A DNA stretch of 64,000 nt from Roseburia sp. (GTDB taxonomy: Bacteria > Bacillota > Clostridia > Lachnospirales > Lachnospiraceae): contig JAPFDX010000001.1 in the NCBI GenBank assembly GCA_026168605.1, forward strand, positions 62,001-126,000, read 5' to 3'. Position numbers and translations under genes: made by a program. A model generated the notes under the pieces. The model was not told the DNA's origin, searched no databases, and saw nothing but the letters and a program-made list of their open reading frames with translations. Positions within the stretch are counted from its first letter, which is position 1. Every line of letters begins with the position of its first letter. Shown here in pieces: positions 51,320-59,374 of the stretch.

Positions 51320-52616
51320 AATGCCAGAGGGAATCCGTCCTTTTTCGGAGAGGGTGTGGCTGTCCTCGCCGACCATGCACGGGGAGGAATTGTCGTATGT
51401 GACGGAGGCATACGAGACAAACTGGATGTCGACCGTCGGTGCGAATATTGATGAGGTGGAGCGAAGTGTAGCGGAAATGGCGGGATGCAACTGTGCTGTG
51501 GCGCTTTCTGCCGGAACGGCTGCGCTTCATCTGGCGGTCAGGCTTGCCGGCGTAAAGCTCTACGGACAACCGCAGACCGGACACGGCGCGCTGGAGGGAA
51601 AACGGGTATTCTGCTCCGACATGACATTTGATGCGACAGTCAATCCGGTGATCTACGAGGGGGGGATTCCGGTGTTTATCGACGCAGAATACGATACCTG
51701 GAATATGGATCCGGCTGCACTTGCGAGGGCATTTGAACTCTATCCGGAGGTAAAGCTGGTCGTGGTGGCACATCTCTATGGCACGCCGGCAAAGCTGGAC
51801 GAACTTCGGGAGGTCTGTGGGAGACATGGCGCGATCCTGATCGAGGATGCGGCGGAATCGTTCGGCGCTTCCTACAAGGGAAAACAGACGGGGACTTTTG
51901 GAGCATACAACATGATTTCCTTTAACGGGAATAAGATCATCACAGGTTCCGCCGGAGGTATGCTGCTGACCGATGATCTTCATGCGGCGGAGAAAGTGCG
52001 CAAATGGTCGACGCAGGCACGCGAAAATGCGCCGTGGTACCAGCATGAGGAACTCGGTTACAATTACCGCATGAGCAATGTTGTCGCTGGAGTGATCCGC
52101 GGGCAGCTTCCGCATCTAAAAGAGCATATCCTGCAGAAAAAGGCGATCTATGAGCGGTATCAGGAGGGACTCCGGGATTTGCCGGTCCGCATGAATCCCT
52201 ATGATGCAGATTGTTCAGAGCCAAATTTCTGGCTGAGCTGTCTGCTGATCGAACCAGATGCTGTGTGCAGGCAGGTGCGGGGCGAGACGGACGCGCTCTA
52301 CATCGCAGAACATGGCAAAAGCTGCCCCACAGAGATACTCGAAGCGCTGGCATCCGTCAACGCGGAAGGCAGACCGATCTGGAAACCGATGCATATGCAG
52401 CCGATTTACCGGATGAATCCATTTGTGACGCGGGAAGGGGACGGAAGAGGGCTTAGTAATGCATATCTTGCAGGTGGTAACCGTGGTAGAGACGGGATGC
52501 CGATGGATGTGGGCGCGGATATATTCGCGCGCGGACTCTGCCTGCCGAGTGATAATAAGATGACGGCGGAGGAGCAGGAGAGGGTGATTGCAGTTGTAAG
52601 AGGATGTTTTGAGTAG
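51312..52616 (+). CDS. DegT/DnrJ/EryC1-type PLP sugar aminotransferase
   Basis: The 434-residue enzyme transfers an amino group to a keto-sugar nucleotide, here probably the 4-keto product of the previous enzyme. The PLP-binding lysine is in ISFNGNKIITGSAGG, with LSAGTAALHLAV and EDAAESFGASYKG. The start is a GTG at 51312, ten bases after AAAGGAG and overlapping the dehydratase stop; an in-frame ATG at 51321 is too far from the site. The product would be a UDP-4-amino-trideoxyhexose. Confidence 0.9.
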   Translation: MFKMPEGIRPFSERVWLSSPTMHGEELSYVTEAYETNWMSTVGANIDEVERSVAEMAGCNCAVALSAGTAALHLAVRLAGVKLYGQPQTGHGALEGKRVFCSDMTFDATVNPVIYEGGIPVFIDAEYDTWNMDPAALARAFELYPEVKLVVVAHLYGTPAKLDELREVCGRHGAILIEDAAESFGASYKGKQTGTFGAYNMISFNGNKIITGSAGGMLLTDDLHAAEKVRKWSTQARENAPWYQHEELGYNYRMSNVVAGVIRGQLPHLKEHILQKKAIYERYQEGLRDLPVRMNPYDADCSEPNFWLSCLLIEPDAVCRQVRGETDALYIAEHGKSCPTEILEALASVNAEGRPIWKPMHMQPIYRMNPFVTREGDGRGLSNAYLAGGNRGRDGMPMDVGADIFARGLCLPSDNKMTAEEQERVIAVVRGCFE

Positions 52617-52630
52617 AGGATGGAACAGAG

Positions 52631-53269
52631 ATGAAAAAGATGCAGTTGGTGATAAAGCGATTTACCGACATTTTTGTCAGTGGCATGGTTTTGATTGTTC
52701 TGTCTCCCGTTTTTTTAATCATTGCAATGCTGATCAAGATGACGTCAAAAGGACCGGTATTTTTTCGGCAAGAGCGTCTGGGCAAAAGGGGTAAGATATT
52801 TAAGATCCTTAAATTTCGGACGATGGTCGTAAATGCGGAGCATCTGGGAGAAGGATTGCGGGTCAGTTCAGAAAGAGACCCACGCATCACTGCGATTGGA
52901 CGTATACTGCGTGCAACGAGTCTGGACGAACTTCCAAATCTGGTGAATACGTTTCTTGGGGACATGAGTCTGGTAGGACCACGCCCGCCAGTGACATACC
53001 ATCCCTATCCCGGATACGGGAATTATCCGGAATGGGCAAAGAAGAGATTTGAAATGCGCCCGGGTATCACGGGACTTGCCCAGGTGATGGTGCGTAATTC
53101 TGCCTCATGGGATGATAGGATTAAAATTGATAACCAGTACATACAAAATTTTAGTATTGGGCTTGATATCAAGGTATTGTTCCTGACGGTGAAAAAGGTA
53201 TTAAAATCAGAAAATATTTATGGTACTCAGGCAGATTCTTGTCACAAAAATGAGACTGCCAAAAAGTGA
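52631..53269 (+). CDS. Initiating phosphosugar transferase (PglC/WcaJ-like)
   Basis: The 212-residue membrane protein transfers a sugar-1-phosphate to undecaprenyl phosphate to start the repeat unit. It has one N-terminal hydrophobic helix (about 13-37), the catalytic patterns GPVFFRQERLGK and KFRTM, DELPNLVNTFLGDMSLVGPRP (with the Asp-Glu dyad) and RPGITGLAQV. It is the short monotopic form. It follows the aminotransferase by 14 bases and fits transfer of the modified UDP-sugar. Confidence 0.92.
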   Translation: MKKMQLVIKRFTDIFVSGMVLIVLSPVFLIIAMLIKMTSKGPVFFRQERLGKRGKIFKILKFRTMVVNAEHLGEGLRVSSERDPRITAIGRILRATSLDELPNLVNTFLGDMSLVGPRPPVTYHPYPGYGNYPEWAKKRFEMRPGITGLAQVMVRNSASWDDRIKIDNQYIQNFSIGLDIKVLFLTVKKVLKSENIYGTQADSCHKNETAKK

Positions 53270-53276
53270 GGGCGAT

Positions 53277-53810
53277 ATGATAGTATCGATCAGAAAGTTT
53301 GAAAAAACAGATATACCGAATAAGGTAAGATGGATCAACGATCCGCGTAATCATACCTATTTACACTATGATCTTCCATTGGAAATTGAAAAAACTGAAA
53401 ACTGGTTTGAAAAAAACAGAGACAGAACAGACCGCTACGACGCGGTGATTGAAGCAGATGGTGTTCCGGTTGGGGTAATTGGGCTGTTGTCCATTGATCT
53501 CAAATATCAAAAGGCAGAATATTATGTCACGCTTGGTGAATGTAGTTATCAGGGAAAAGGGATAGCGGCAAAGGCGACGGAACTGCTTTTAGAATATGCC
53601 TTTGGAAAATTGGGTTTAAACCGTGTTTATCTCTATATGGATGCAGACAATCTGGCAGCAGAGAAGTTGTATGAGCGTGTAGGTTTTCGACGGGAGGGCG
53701 TACTCCGGAAGGACTTGTTCAGAAGGGGGCATTTTGTGGACAGATGCGTCTATGGAATGACCAGAGACGATTTTTATGGGGGGGGATACCCCGGTTTACA
53801 GAATAGATAG
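53277..53810 (+). CDS. GNAT family N-acetyltransferase
   Basis: The 177-residue protein has the RimJ/PseH-type GNAT fold: VSIRKFEKTDIPNKVRWIN at the start, YQGKGIAAKATELLLEYAF (acetyl-CoA loop) and YMDADNLAAEKLYERVGF. The ATG at 53277 has GAGGG before it; the in-frame ATG at 53220 overlaps the transferase gene. I infer it acetylates the amino group made by the aminotransferase, giving a di-N-acetylated sugar. Its last codons run through an eight-G tract shared with the start of the next gene. Confidence 0.83.
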   Translation: MIVSIRKFEKTDIPNKVRWINDPRNHTYLHYDLPLEIEKTENWFEKNRDRTDRYDAVIEADGVPVGVIGLLSIDLKYQKAEYYVTLGECSYQGKGIAAKATELLLEYAFGKLGLNRVYLYMDADNLAAEKLYERVGFRREGVLRKDLFRRGHFVDRCVYGMTRDDFYGGGYPGLQNR

Positions 53811-54725
53811 AGTATTTGAAAATAATTTATATATAAAACGTGAAGATTTGATTCCGGTCTCCTTTGGCGGAAATAAGGCGCGAAAAGCACAGTTATTTTT
53901 TAGGGAAATTGACCATGGCGGCTATAACTGTGTGGTGACTTATGGCAGCAGTAGTTCCAATCACTGCCGTGTGATTTCCAATCTTGCAGTTGCAAGGGAG
54001 ATACCGTGTTATATCATTTCTCCGGAGGAAGCATCGGAGGAAACTTACAATAGCGTGATGATGAAGAATTTTAAGGCAGAGATCACAGTCTGCCCTGTTT
54101 GCGATGTACACGATACAATCAAACCAAAATAGAAGCACTGGAACAGCGGGGCTACCGCCCGTATTTTATTGCAGGCGGCGGACACGGGAATACTGGGACG
54201 CAGGCATATGTGAACTGTTATGAAGAAATCAGGCAGTATGAGAAGGAGCATCATTGTTATTTTGACTACATTTTTCACGCATCTGGAACGGGTACAACGC
54301 AGGCAGGGCTGGTCTGTGGGCAGCTTATCCATAAGGAAGAAAGAAAAATCATAGGAATTAGTATTGCCAGAAAAAAGGACGTAGGCAGAGAAGTTATTTT
54401 ACACAGTATCAAGGATTATCTGTATGAAAATAAAATTGATACAGACAGTGACGAGATTGAAAAAGCAGTTATTTTTGAGGATACATATGTAGGAGACGGA
54501 TATGGAAGCACCTCTCCTGAAATTGATAAGATGATTCATTTCGTTTTGAAACAGTATGGGATTCCTCTGGATACAACTTATACGGGCAAAGCATTTTATG
54601 GAATGATGCAGTATTTAAAACAAAATTGTATTTATGATAAAAATGTTCTGTTTCTTCATACGGGAGGAACACCGTTGTTTTTTGATGATTTAAAACATAC
54701 ATCAGGAGATTGGAAAGGAAAATGA
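53776..54725 (+). pseudogene. PLP-dependent ACC deaminase/D-cysteine desulfhydrase-like protein, frameshifted
   Basis: Two reading frames encode one protein. The first (53776-54132) has TPVYRIDRVFENNLYIKRED and the PLP lysine in SFGGNKARKAQL, then SSSSNHCRV. The second carries on from KIEALEQRGYRPYFIAGGG with HASGTGTTQAGL and ends at 54725. The frame breaks in CCAAAATAG at about 54124-54132; one more A would restore IKPKIEAL and an open frame of about 316 residues. The first frame also starts on an eight-G tract. If intact it would act on a small amino acid or a cysteine-like substrate. A true mutation, a slippage switch or a sequencing error are all possible. Confidence 0.75.
53778..53785 (+). 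repeat. Poly-G tract (8 G) at the GNAT/PLP gene joint
   Basis: Eight G lie within the last codons of the acetyltransferase and the first codons of the PLP protein. With seven G the two reading frames would be continuous. Confidence 0.8.
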
Positions 54726-55699
54726 AACAGATGAATATTTTGATTCTGAGTGCTGGAACACGAAATAAGGTTGTACAATATTTTAAAAATGCACTGGGAA
54801 CGAGAGGGAAGGTTATTGCAACGGATATGAGTGAACTTGCTCCTGCCGTATATGAGGCAGACCGGTTTTATAAAGTTCCGCGTATCACAGAGGAAGGCTA
54901 TATGGATGAGATTTTCGATATATGTAAAAAGGAAAAGATCACCGGAGTGCTCAGCCTGATCGACCCGGAACTTTCCCTGCTGGCACAGTATGAGAGTGAT
55001 TTTGCTGCAATAGGTGTGAAGGTGATAGGTTCTTCTTATGAATTGTGTGAGCGCGCGCTTGATAAGATGGCAATGTATGAATGGCTGAAAGGGCGGGGAT
55101 ACAACTGTGCAAGAAGCTATACAGACAAAGAAGCATTTTATGCGGATGTGGATGCGGGAAAGATCAACTATCCGGTTTTCATAAAGCCTGTGCGCGGGAG
55201 CGCAAGTATTGCTATTTCTAAAGTGTACGACAAAGAAAGTGTGGAGATGCTTTTTCAGCACAATGATCATCTGATGATCCAGGAGTTTCTTGATGGGCAG
55301 GAAATAGGAGCGGATGTCTATATTGATCTGTTAAGTGGTGAGGTTGTCTCTGTCTTTACCAAAAAGAAGCTCGTGATGCGGGCAGGGGAGACAGATAAGG
55401 CAGTTTCATTCCGGAATGAGGAATTGTTCTGCTTTATTGAACAGTTTGTCAAAGAAAGCGGATGGTCTGGTGAGATTGATATTGATATTTTTGATATTGA
55501 TGGAAAGTTTTATATTTCCGAGGTTAATCCACGCTTTGGCGGAGGTTATCCCCATGCGTTTGCGTGTGGTTGTGATCACATGGCAATGATCGTCAATAAC
55601 CTTGCAGGGAGGGTAAATGAGAAACGGACAGGCAGGTACGAGGAAGGTGTCTGCATGATGAAGTACAGTGAGATTTGTGTCAGGAGGTTTCCAACATGA
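54722..55699 (+). CDS. ATP-grasp family protein (CarB-like)
   Basis: The 325-residue protein has a pre-ATP-grasp Rossmann domain (MNILILSAGTRNKVVQYF) and an ATP-grasp core: FIKPVRGSASIAISK, LMIQEFLDGQEIGADVYI and FYISEVNPRFGGGYPHA (metal-binding Glu-Asn). It is of the carbamoyl-phosphate synthase/amino-acid ligase branch and probably makes an amide bond with ATP. The ATG at 54722 overlaps the preceding stop (ATGA). Being next to a PLP enzyme, it may attach an amino acid or related acid to the repeat unit; the substrate is unknown. Confidence 0.85.
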   Translation: MKQMNILILSAGTRNKVVQYFKNALGTRGKVIATDMSELAPAVYEADRFYKVPRITEEGYMDEIFDICKKEKITGVLSLIDPELSLLAQYESDFAAIGVKVIGSSYELCERALDKMAMYEWLKGRGYNCARSYTDKEAFYADVDAGKINYPVFIKPVRGSASIAISKVYDKESVEMLFQHNDHLMIQEFLDGQEIGADVYIDLLSGEVVSVFTKKKLVMRAGETDKAVSFRNEELFCFIEQFVKESGWSGEIDIDIFDIDGKFYISEVNPRFGGGYPHAFACGCDHMAMIVNNLAGRVNEKRTGRYEEGVCMMKYSEICVRRFPT

Positions 55700-56811
55700 G
55701 GCGGGCACTGGTAATAGCACACAGAGAAAGTTTTTTACATTTTGAAGAGAATGATATCAGACTGCTTCAGGAGCTGGGATATGAAGTGCATATAGCGGCA
55801 AATCCCGCAAATGTCGTAAATCTATTGGAGATGAAGGGTATTTGCAAACACGAAGTTCCTTTTGAGAGAAGTCCTTACCGCAAAGAAAATATTGTGGCAT
55901 ACAGAGAACTTTGCCGGCTGATGGAGGAGTATTCGTTTCAACTGATACACTGCCATACTCCGGTGGGGGGAGTTTTAGGACGGATGGCTGGTCATAAATA
56001 TAATGTTACAACTGTTTATACGGCACATGGGTTTCATTTTTTCAAAGGAGCACCGCTAAAAAACTGGCTTTTGTATTATCCCGTTGAAAAATTCTGTTCT
56101 TATATGACAGATGTTCTTATCACCATTAACAAAGAAGATTATGCACTGGCACAGAAGAAAATGTACGCAAAAAGCGTGGTATATATTCCTGGTGTAGGGG
56201 TTGATTTAAACAAGTTTTCCGTAGGGATTTCCAGCAGAGAGCAAAAACGGGAAGAACTTGGTATACCAAAGGATGCATTTCTGCTTCTGTCTGTTGGGGA
56301 ATTGTCAGCGAGAAAAAACCATCAGATCGTGATAAAAGCGTTGGCAGAGTTAAAAAAAGAAGATATTTATTATTGTATTGCAGGAACAGGAAACGCCAGA
56401 GAGCAGTATCAATCTTTGATCCAGGAAGGGAATATGGAGAAAAACATATTGCTTTTGGTAAACCGCACAGATATTTCGGAGCTTTGTGCGGCGTCAGACT
56501 GTTTTGTACATCCATCTGTTCGGGAAGGACTCGGAATTGCCCCTCTGGAAGGGATGGCGTGTGGTTTGCCCTTAATTTCTTCTTGTGTAAATGGGATAAA
56601 AGATTATACAGAGGATGGCGTCAGTGGCTGTTGCGTAAAACCATTGGATCAGGAAGCAATGAAGTCAGCTATTTTCAAGATGTATTCAGATGAGAATTTC
56701 CGAAAAAAATGCGGAGAAAACAATTTGAAAACAGTACAGAATTTCAGCATAGAAAAGAGCGCGGAAATTATGCGAAAATTGTATGAAAATATAGGGGGGG
56801 GGGAGAATTAA
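55696..56811 (+). CDS. Glycosyltransferase family 4 protein
   Basis: The 371-residue GT-B enzyme has an N-terminal acceptor half (RRALVIAHRESFLHFEEND) and a C-terminal donor half with VGELSARKNHQ and the EX7E-like PSVREGLGIAPLEGMACG. The ATG at 55696 has AGGAGG at nine bases; an in-frame ATG at 55675 overlaps the ATP-grasp gene. The last codons run through a ten-G tract (ENIGGGEN). It adds a sugar to the lipid-linked repeat unit; the sugar is unknown. Its C-terminal half is duplicated in the next gene. Confidence 0.9.
   Translation: MRRALVIAHRESFLHFEENDIRLLQELGYEVHIAANPANVVNLLEMKGICKHEVPFERSPYRKENIVAYRELCRLMEEYSFQLIHCHTPVGGVLGRMAGHKYNVTTVYTAHGFHFFKGAPLKNWLLYYPVEKFCSYMTDVLITINKEDYALAQKKMYAKSVVYIPGVGVDLNKFSVGISSREQKREELGIPKDAFLLLSVGELSARKNHQIVIKALAELKKEDIYYCIAGTGNAREQYQSLIQEGNMEKNILLLVNRTDISELCAASDCFVHPSVREGLGIAPLEGMACGLPLISSCVNGIKDYTEDGVSGCCVKPLDQEAMKSAIFKMYSDENFRKKCGENNLKTVQNFSIEKSAEIMRKLYENIGGGEN
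56794..56803 (+). repeat. Poly-G tract (10 G) at the joint of two glycosyltransferase frames
   Basis: The ten G encode Gly-Gly-Gly at the end of the preceding gene. With nine G the frame would read through IKNLTNM into the next reading frame without a stop. Confidence 0.85.
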
Positions 56812-56824
56812 AAATCTGACTAAT

Positions 56825-57391
56825 ATGCTGCAACGTAAGATGATTCGGAAAGAAATGGGGTGTTCGGAGAAGGATATTCTTTTGCTGTCGGTGGGAGAGC
56901 TGAGTAAGAGAAAAAACCATCAGATCGTAATAAAAGCGTTGGCGGAGTTAAAGAAAGAAGATATTTATTATTGTATTGCAGGACAAGGTGCAGAGGAAGA
57001 ACATTTAAAAGAATTGATTGTAAAAAATAATTTGCAGAAAAATGTGAAATTGCTGGGATTTAGAAGTGATATTTCAGAGCTTTTGAAAGCGGCAGATTTC
57101 TTTATTCTTCCGTCATTGCAGGAGGGACTTTCGGTGGCGCTGATGGAAGCGATGGCAAGCGGTTTACCGGTGGTGTGCAGTCAAATCAGGGGAAATGTAG
57201 ATTTAATAGATGAACGAGGCGGGAGATGTTTCGATCCTTATAGTACTGAGGATTGCAGAGAGGCGATTGAGAGTTTGTTAGAGAAGGATTTAAAAGAATT
57301 TGGAAATCATAATGCAGAGCGGATAAAGGAATTTGGAATTGAAAATGTAGGCAAAGAAATGCGAAGAATCTATGAGATGTTGAGGTTTTGA
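56825..57391 (+). CDS. Glycosyltransferase family 4 C-terminal half only
   Basis: This 188-residue reading frame holds only the donor half of a GT4 enzyme: SVGELSKRKNHQIVIKALAE, SDISELLKAADFFILPSLQEG and LMEAMASGLPVVCSQ. It lacks the acceptor half, and no ribosome site is seen before the ATG. A 75-base stretch (56909-56983) matches 56311-56385 in the gene before at 72 of 75 bases by my count, so the two genes are recent paralogues or have exchanged DNA. It may be a remnant, or be expressed only as a fusion when the G tract changes length. Confidence 0.7.
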   Translation: MLQRKMIRKEMGCSEKDILLLSVGELSKRKNHQIVIKALAELKKEDIYYCIAGQGAEEEHLKELIVKNNLQKNVKLLGFRSDISELLKAADFFILPSLQEGLSVALMEAMASGLPVVCSQIRGNVDLIDERGGRCFDPYSTEDCREAIESLLEKDLKEFGNHNAERIKEFGIENVGKEMRRIYEMLRF

Positions 57392-57392
57392 T

Positions 57393-58265
57393 ATGAAATT
57401 TGGAGTGACGGTAATTTACTATAATCCGGAGGAGGCTGTCCTAGAACAATTAAAAATTTACGAGAAGATATTTGATAATATTCTGATTGTGGATAATTCC
57501 ACCGCGCTTTCTCATACGATAAAAAATTATTTGTCAGACAACAAGAAAATTACATACAAGAACATGGACGGAAATAAAGGAATGAGTGCAGCGTTAAATT
57601 GTGCATTTGAATGGGCAATGGCACAGAAGCTGGATTATATTCTCACAATGGATCAGGACAGCAGATACAGTGCAGTGGATATTCGTACAATGCTTCACTA
57701 TATTGAGGGCAGCAATGAAGATGATGTGGCAATATATGTGGCAAATTTTGCGAAGTTGTACTGGGATAAAAAAAAGAATAGGATGGTTGCAGGAAAACCC
57801 TGCATAGGACGTGAGGAAGTGAAAGAGGTTGGGATGTGTCTTACGTCATCCAGCTTTGTGAATGTAAAAGCTGTGCAGAAGATTTTACCACTTAAAGATT
57901 ATTTTATTTCCTATGTAGATAATTTTATTTCTACTGATTTGATAAAGCATGGTTACAGACTGGTCAGAGTGGGAGCGTCATATTTTGAACAACAAGTAGG
58001 AGAAAGGGTGAAGTACAGCTTTCTTGCAGAGAAGTTAAGGGTCGTTCATCATAAAGAGGAACGATATTATTATATGATTCGAAATAATTGCTATTATCGC
58101 CAGAAATATAAGTCAGACAGTCAGTTGAAATGGAGAAGTTATTTATTATTGTGGAGGCTTCTCTTTAATATTGCCATAGGAGAGCCGCAAAAATGGCGGA
58201 AATTGAAATCCTGCATGAAGGGCTATCGTGATTATAGGAAAGGTGTATATGGGAAAATGCCATAG
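57393..58265 (+). CDS. Glycosyltransferase family 2 protein (rhamnosyltransferase-like)
   Basis: The 290-residue GT-A enzyme begins GVTVIYYNPEEAVLEQL and has the nucleotide-sugar pattern ILIVDNST, GNKGMSAALNCAF and the metal-binding MDQDSR. The C-terminal part has the aromatic-rich helices common in rhamnosyltransferase-like family members. It starts directly after the preceding stop. The A+T content here is clearly higher than in the first 50 kb. Confidence 0.87.
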   Translation: MKFGVTVIYYNPEEAVLEQLKIYEKIFDNILIVDNSTALSHTIKNYLSDNKKITYKNMDGNKGMSAALNCAFEWAMAQKLDYILTMDQDSRYSAVDIRTMLHYIEGSNEDDVAIYVANFAKLYWDKKKNRMVAGKPCIGREEVKEVGMCLTSSSFVNVKAVQKILPLKDYFISYVDNFISTDLIKHGYRLVRVGASYFEQQVGERVKYSFLAEKLRVVHHKEERYYYMIRNNCYYRQKYKSDSQLKWRSYLLLWRLLFNIAIGEPQKWRKLKSCMKGYRDYRKGVYGKMP

Positions 58266-58293
58266 GTAAATATGGCAGCAGGAGAAGAGGAAT

Positions 58294-59340
58294 ATGAGTT
58301 TTATTATAGCGGGAGTATTAGAAGTAGCAGGCGTTGTAAAAAGAAATAGTAAAATTGTATTTTTTCTGTTTTTATTTTTTATGTGGATGTTGTTCTGGGG
58401 AAATCAGACAAGCCCGGATCATCAGAGTTACAAATGGATGTATCAGACAATCTCTGGTATTACAGTATCGCTTGATGTTGAAATTGGTTTTCAGGCAACA
58501 ATGCTTCTGGCAAAGTACATGGGAATGTCGAGTGTGATGTATTTTGCTATATTTGGACTTATTGCATATTTGCTGATCGCCAGATTTATTTTAGAGTATT
58601 CTGAAAATCCGGCATTTGTATTATGTCTTTATTTTTTGTATCCTTTTTTGCTGGATGCAGAGCAAAAGAGAAGTTTTATGGGAACTGCATTGGTGCTATT
58701 CGGATTTCGGTATTTAATAAAAGGTACAAAAAGAGGAATGATACAGTATGCCATATGTTGCATAGTAGCAGCAATGTTTCAGATATCCTGCATTATATTT
58801 TTAATTTTTTTAGCAGTAGCTGTAAAAGAAAAAAATGTTTATAAGATTGCATTCGGTGCTACGGTGGCGACAGCCAGTATAAACATATTTTTACCTATCA
58901 TAAATAAAGTTCTTCCTGCTTTTGCATTTCAGAAACTGCTAAGGTATCTCAGTAAGTTTCAAATGAAAAATATTATCTCTATATGCTTTTTTTTGATTAT
59001 TATTGTAATGGGAATCTGGGGGTCCAGGCATTTAATGGAATATGCAGATGAAAAACAGAAAAAATTTTATGAAGTGTGCATACACATCAATGTGTTGTCA
59101 ATCTCATTTCTTCCCTTGGTGTATCTGGCAGATGATTTTACAAGACTTCCCCGTACAATTTTAGTGATGGATTATATTGTATATGCCAATTATATAAAAA
59201 AGAAGATAACAAAAAGAAAACAATTATTGGTATTCGCATTAGCATTAGGGCTTGTGGGCAGTAGATTTTTGGCATATTTTCTTGGTGCTGGAATGGAAAG
59301 CTATATTATTCCGTTTTTTGTGGAGGGCTTGAACTTTTAG
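58294..59340 (+). CDS. EpsG-family polysaccharide polymerase (Wzy-like)
   Basis: The 348-residue protein is a multi-pass membrane protein (about ten segments) with the EpsG/Wzy pattern SPDHQSYKWMYQ in the first extracytoplasmic loop and YFLYPFLLDAEQKRSFMG. It would join repeat units into the polymer outside the membrane. Its neighbours (flippase after, glycosyltransferases before) support this. The sequence is very A+T rich. Confidence 0.82.
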   Translation: MSFIIAGVLEVAGVVKRNSKIVFFLFLFFMWMLFWGNQTSPDHQSYKWMYQTISGITVSLDVEIGFQATMLLAKYMGMSSVMYFAIFGLIAYLLIARFILEYSENPAFVLCLYFLYPFLLDAEQKRSFMGTALVLFGFRYLIKGTKRGMIQYAICCIVAAMFQISCIIFLIFLAVAVKEKNVYKIAFGATVATASINIFLPIINKVLPAFAFQKLLRYLSKFQMKNIISICFFLIIIVMGIWGSRHLMEYADEKQKKFYEVCIHINVLSISFLPLVYLADDFTRLPRTILVMDYIVYANYIKKKITKRKQLLVFALALGLVGSRFLAYFLGAGMESYIIPFFVEGLNF

Positions 59341-59374
59341 AGTACAGGATAATAATTTTTAGATGGAGACCGGA

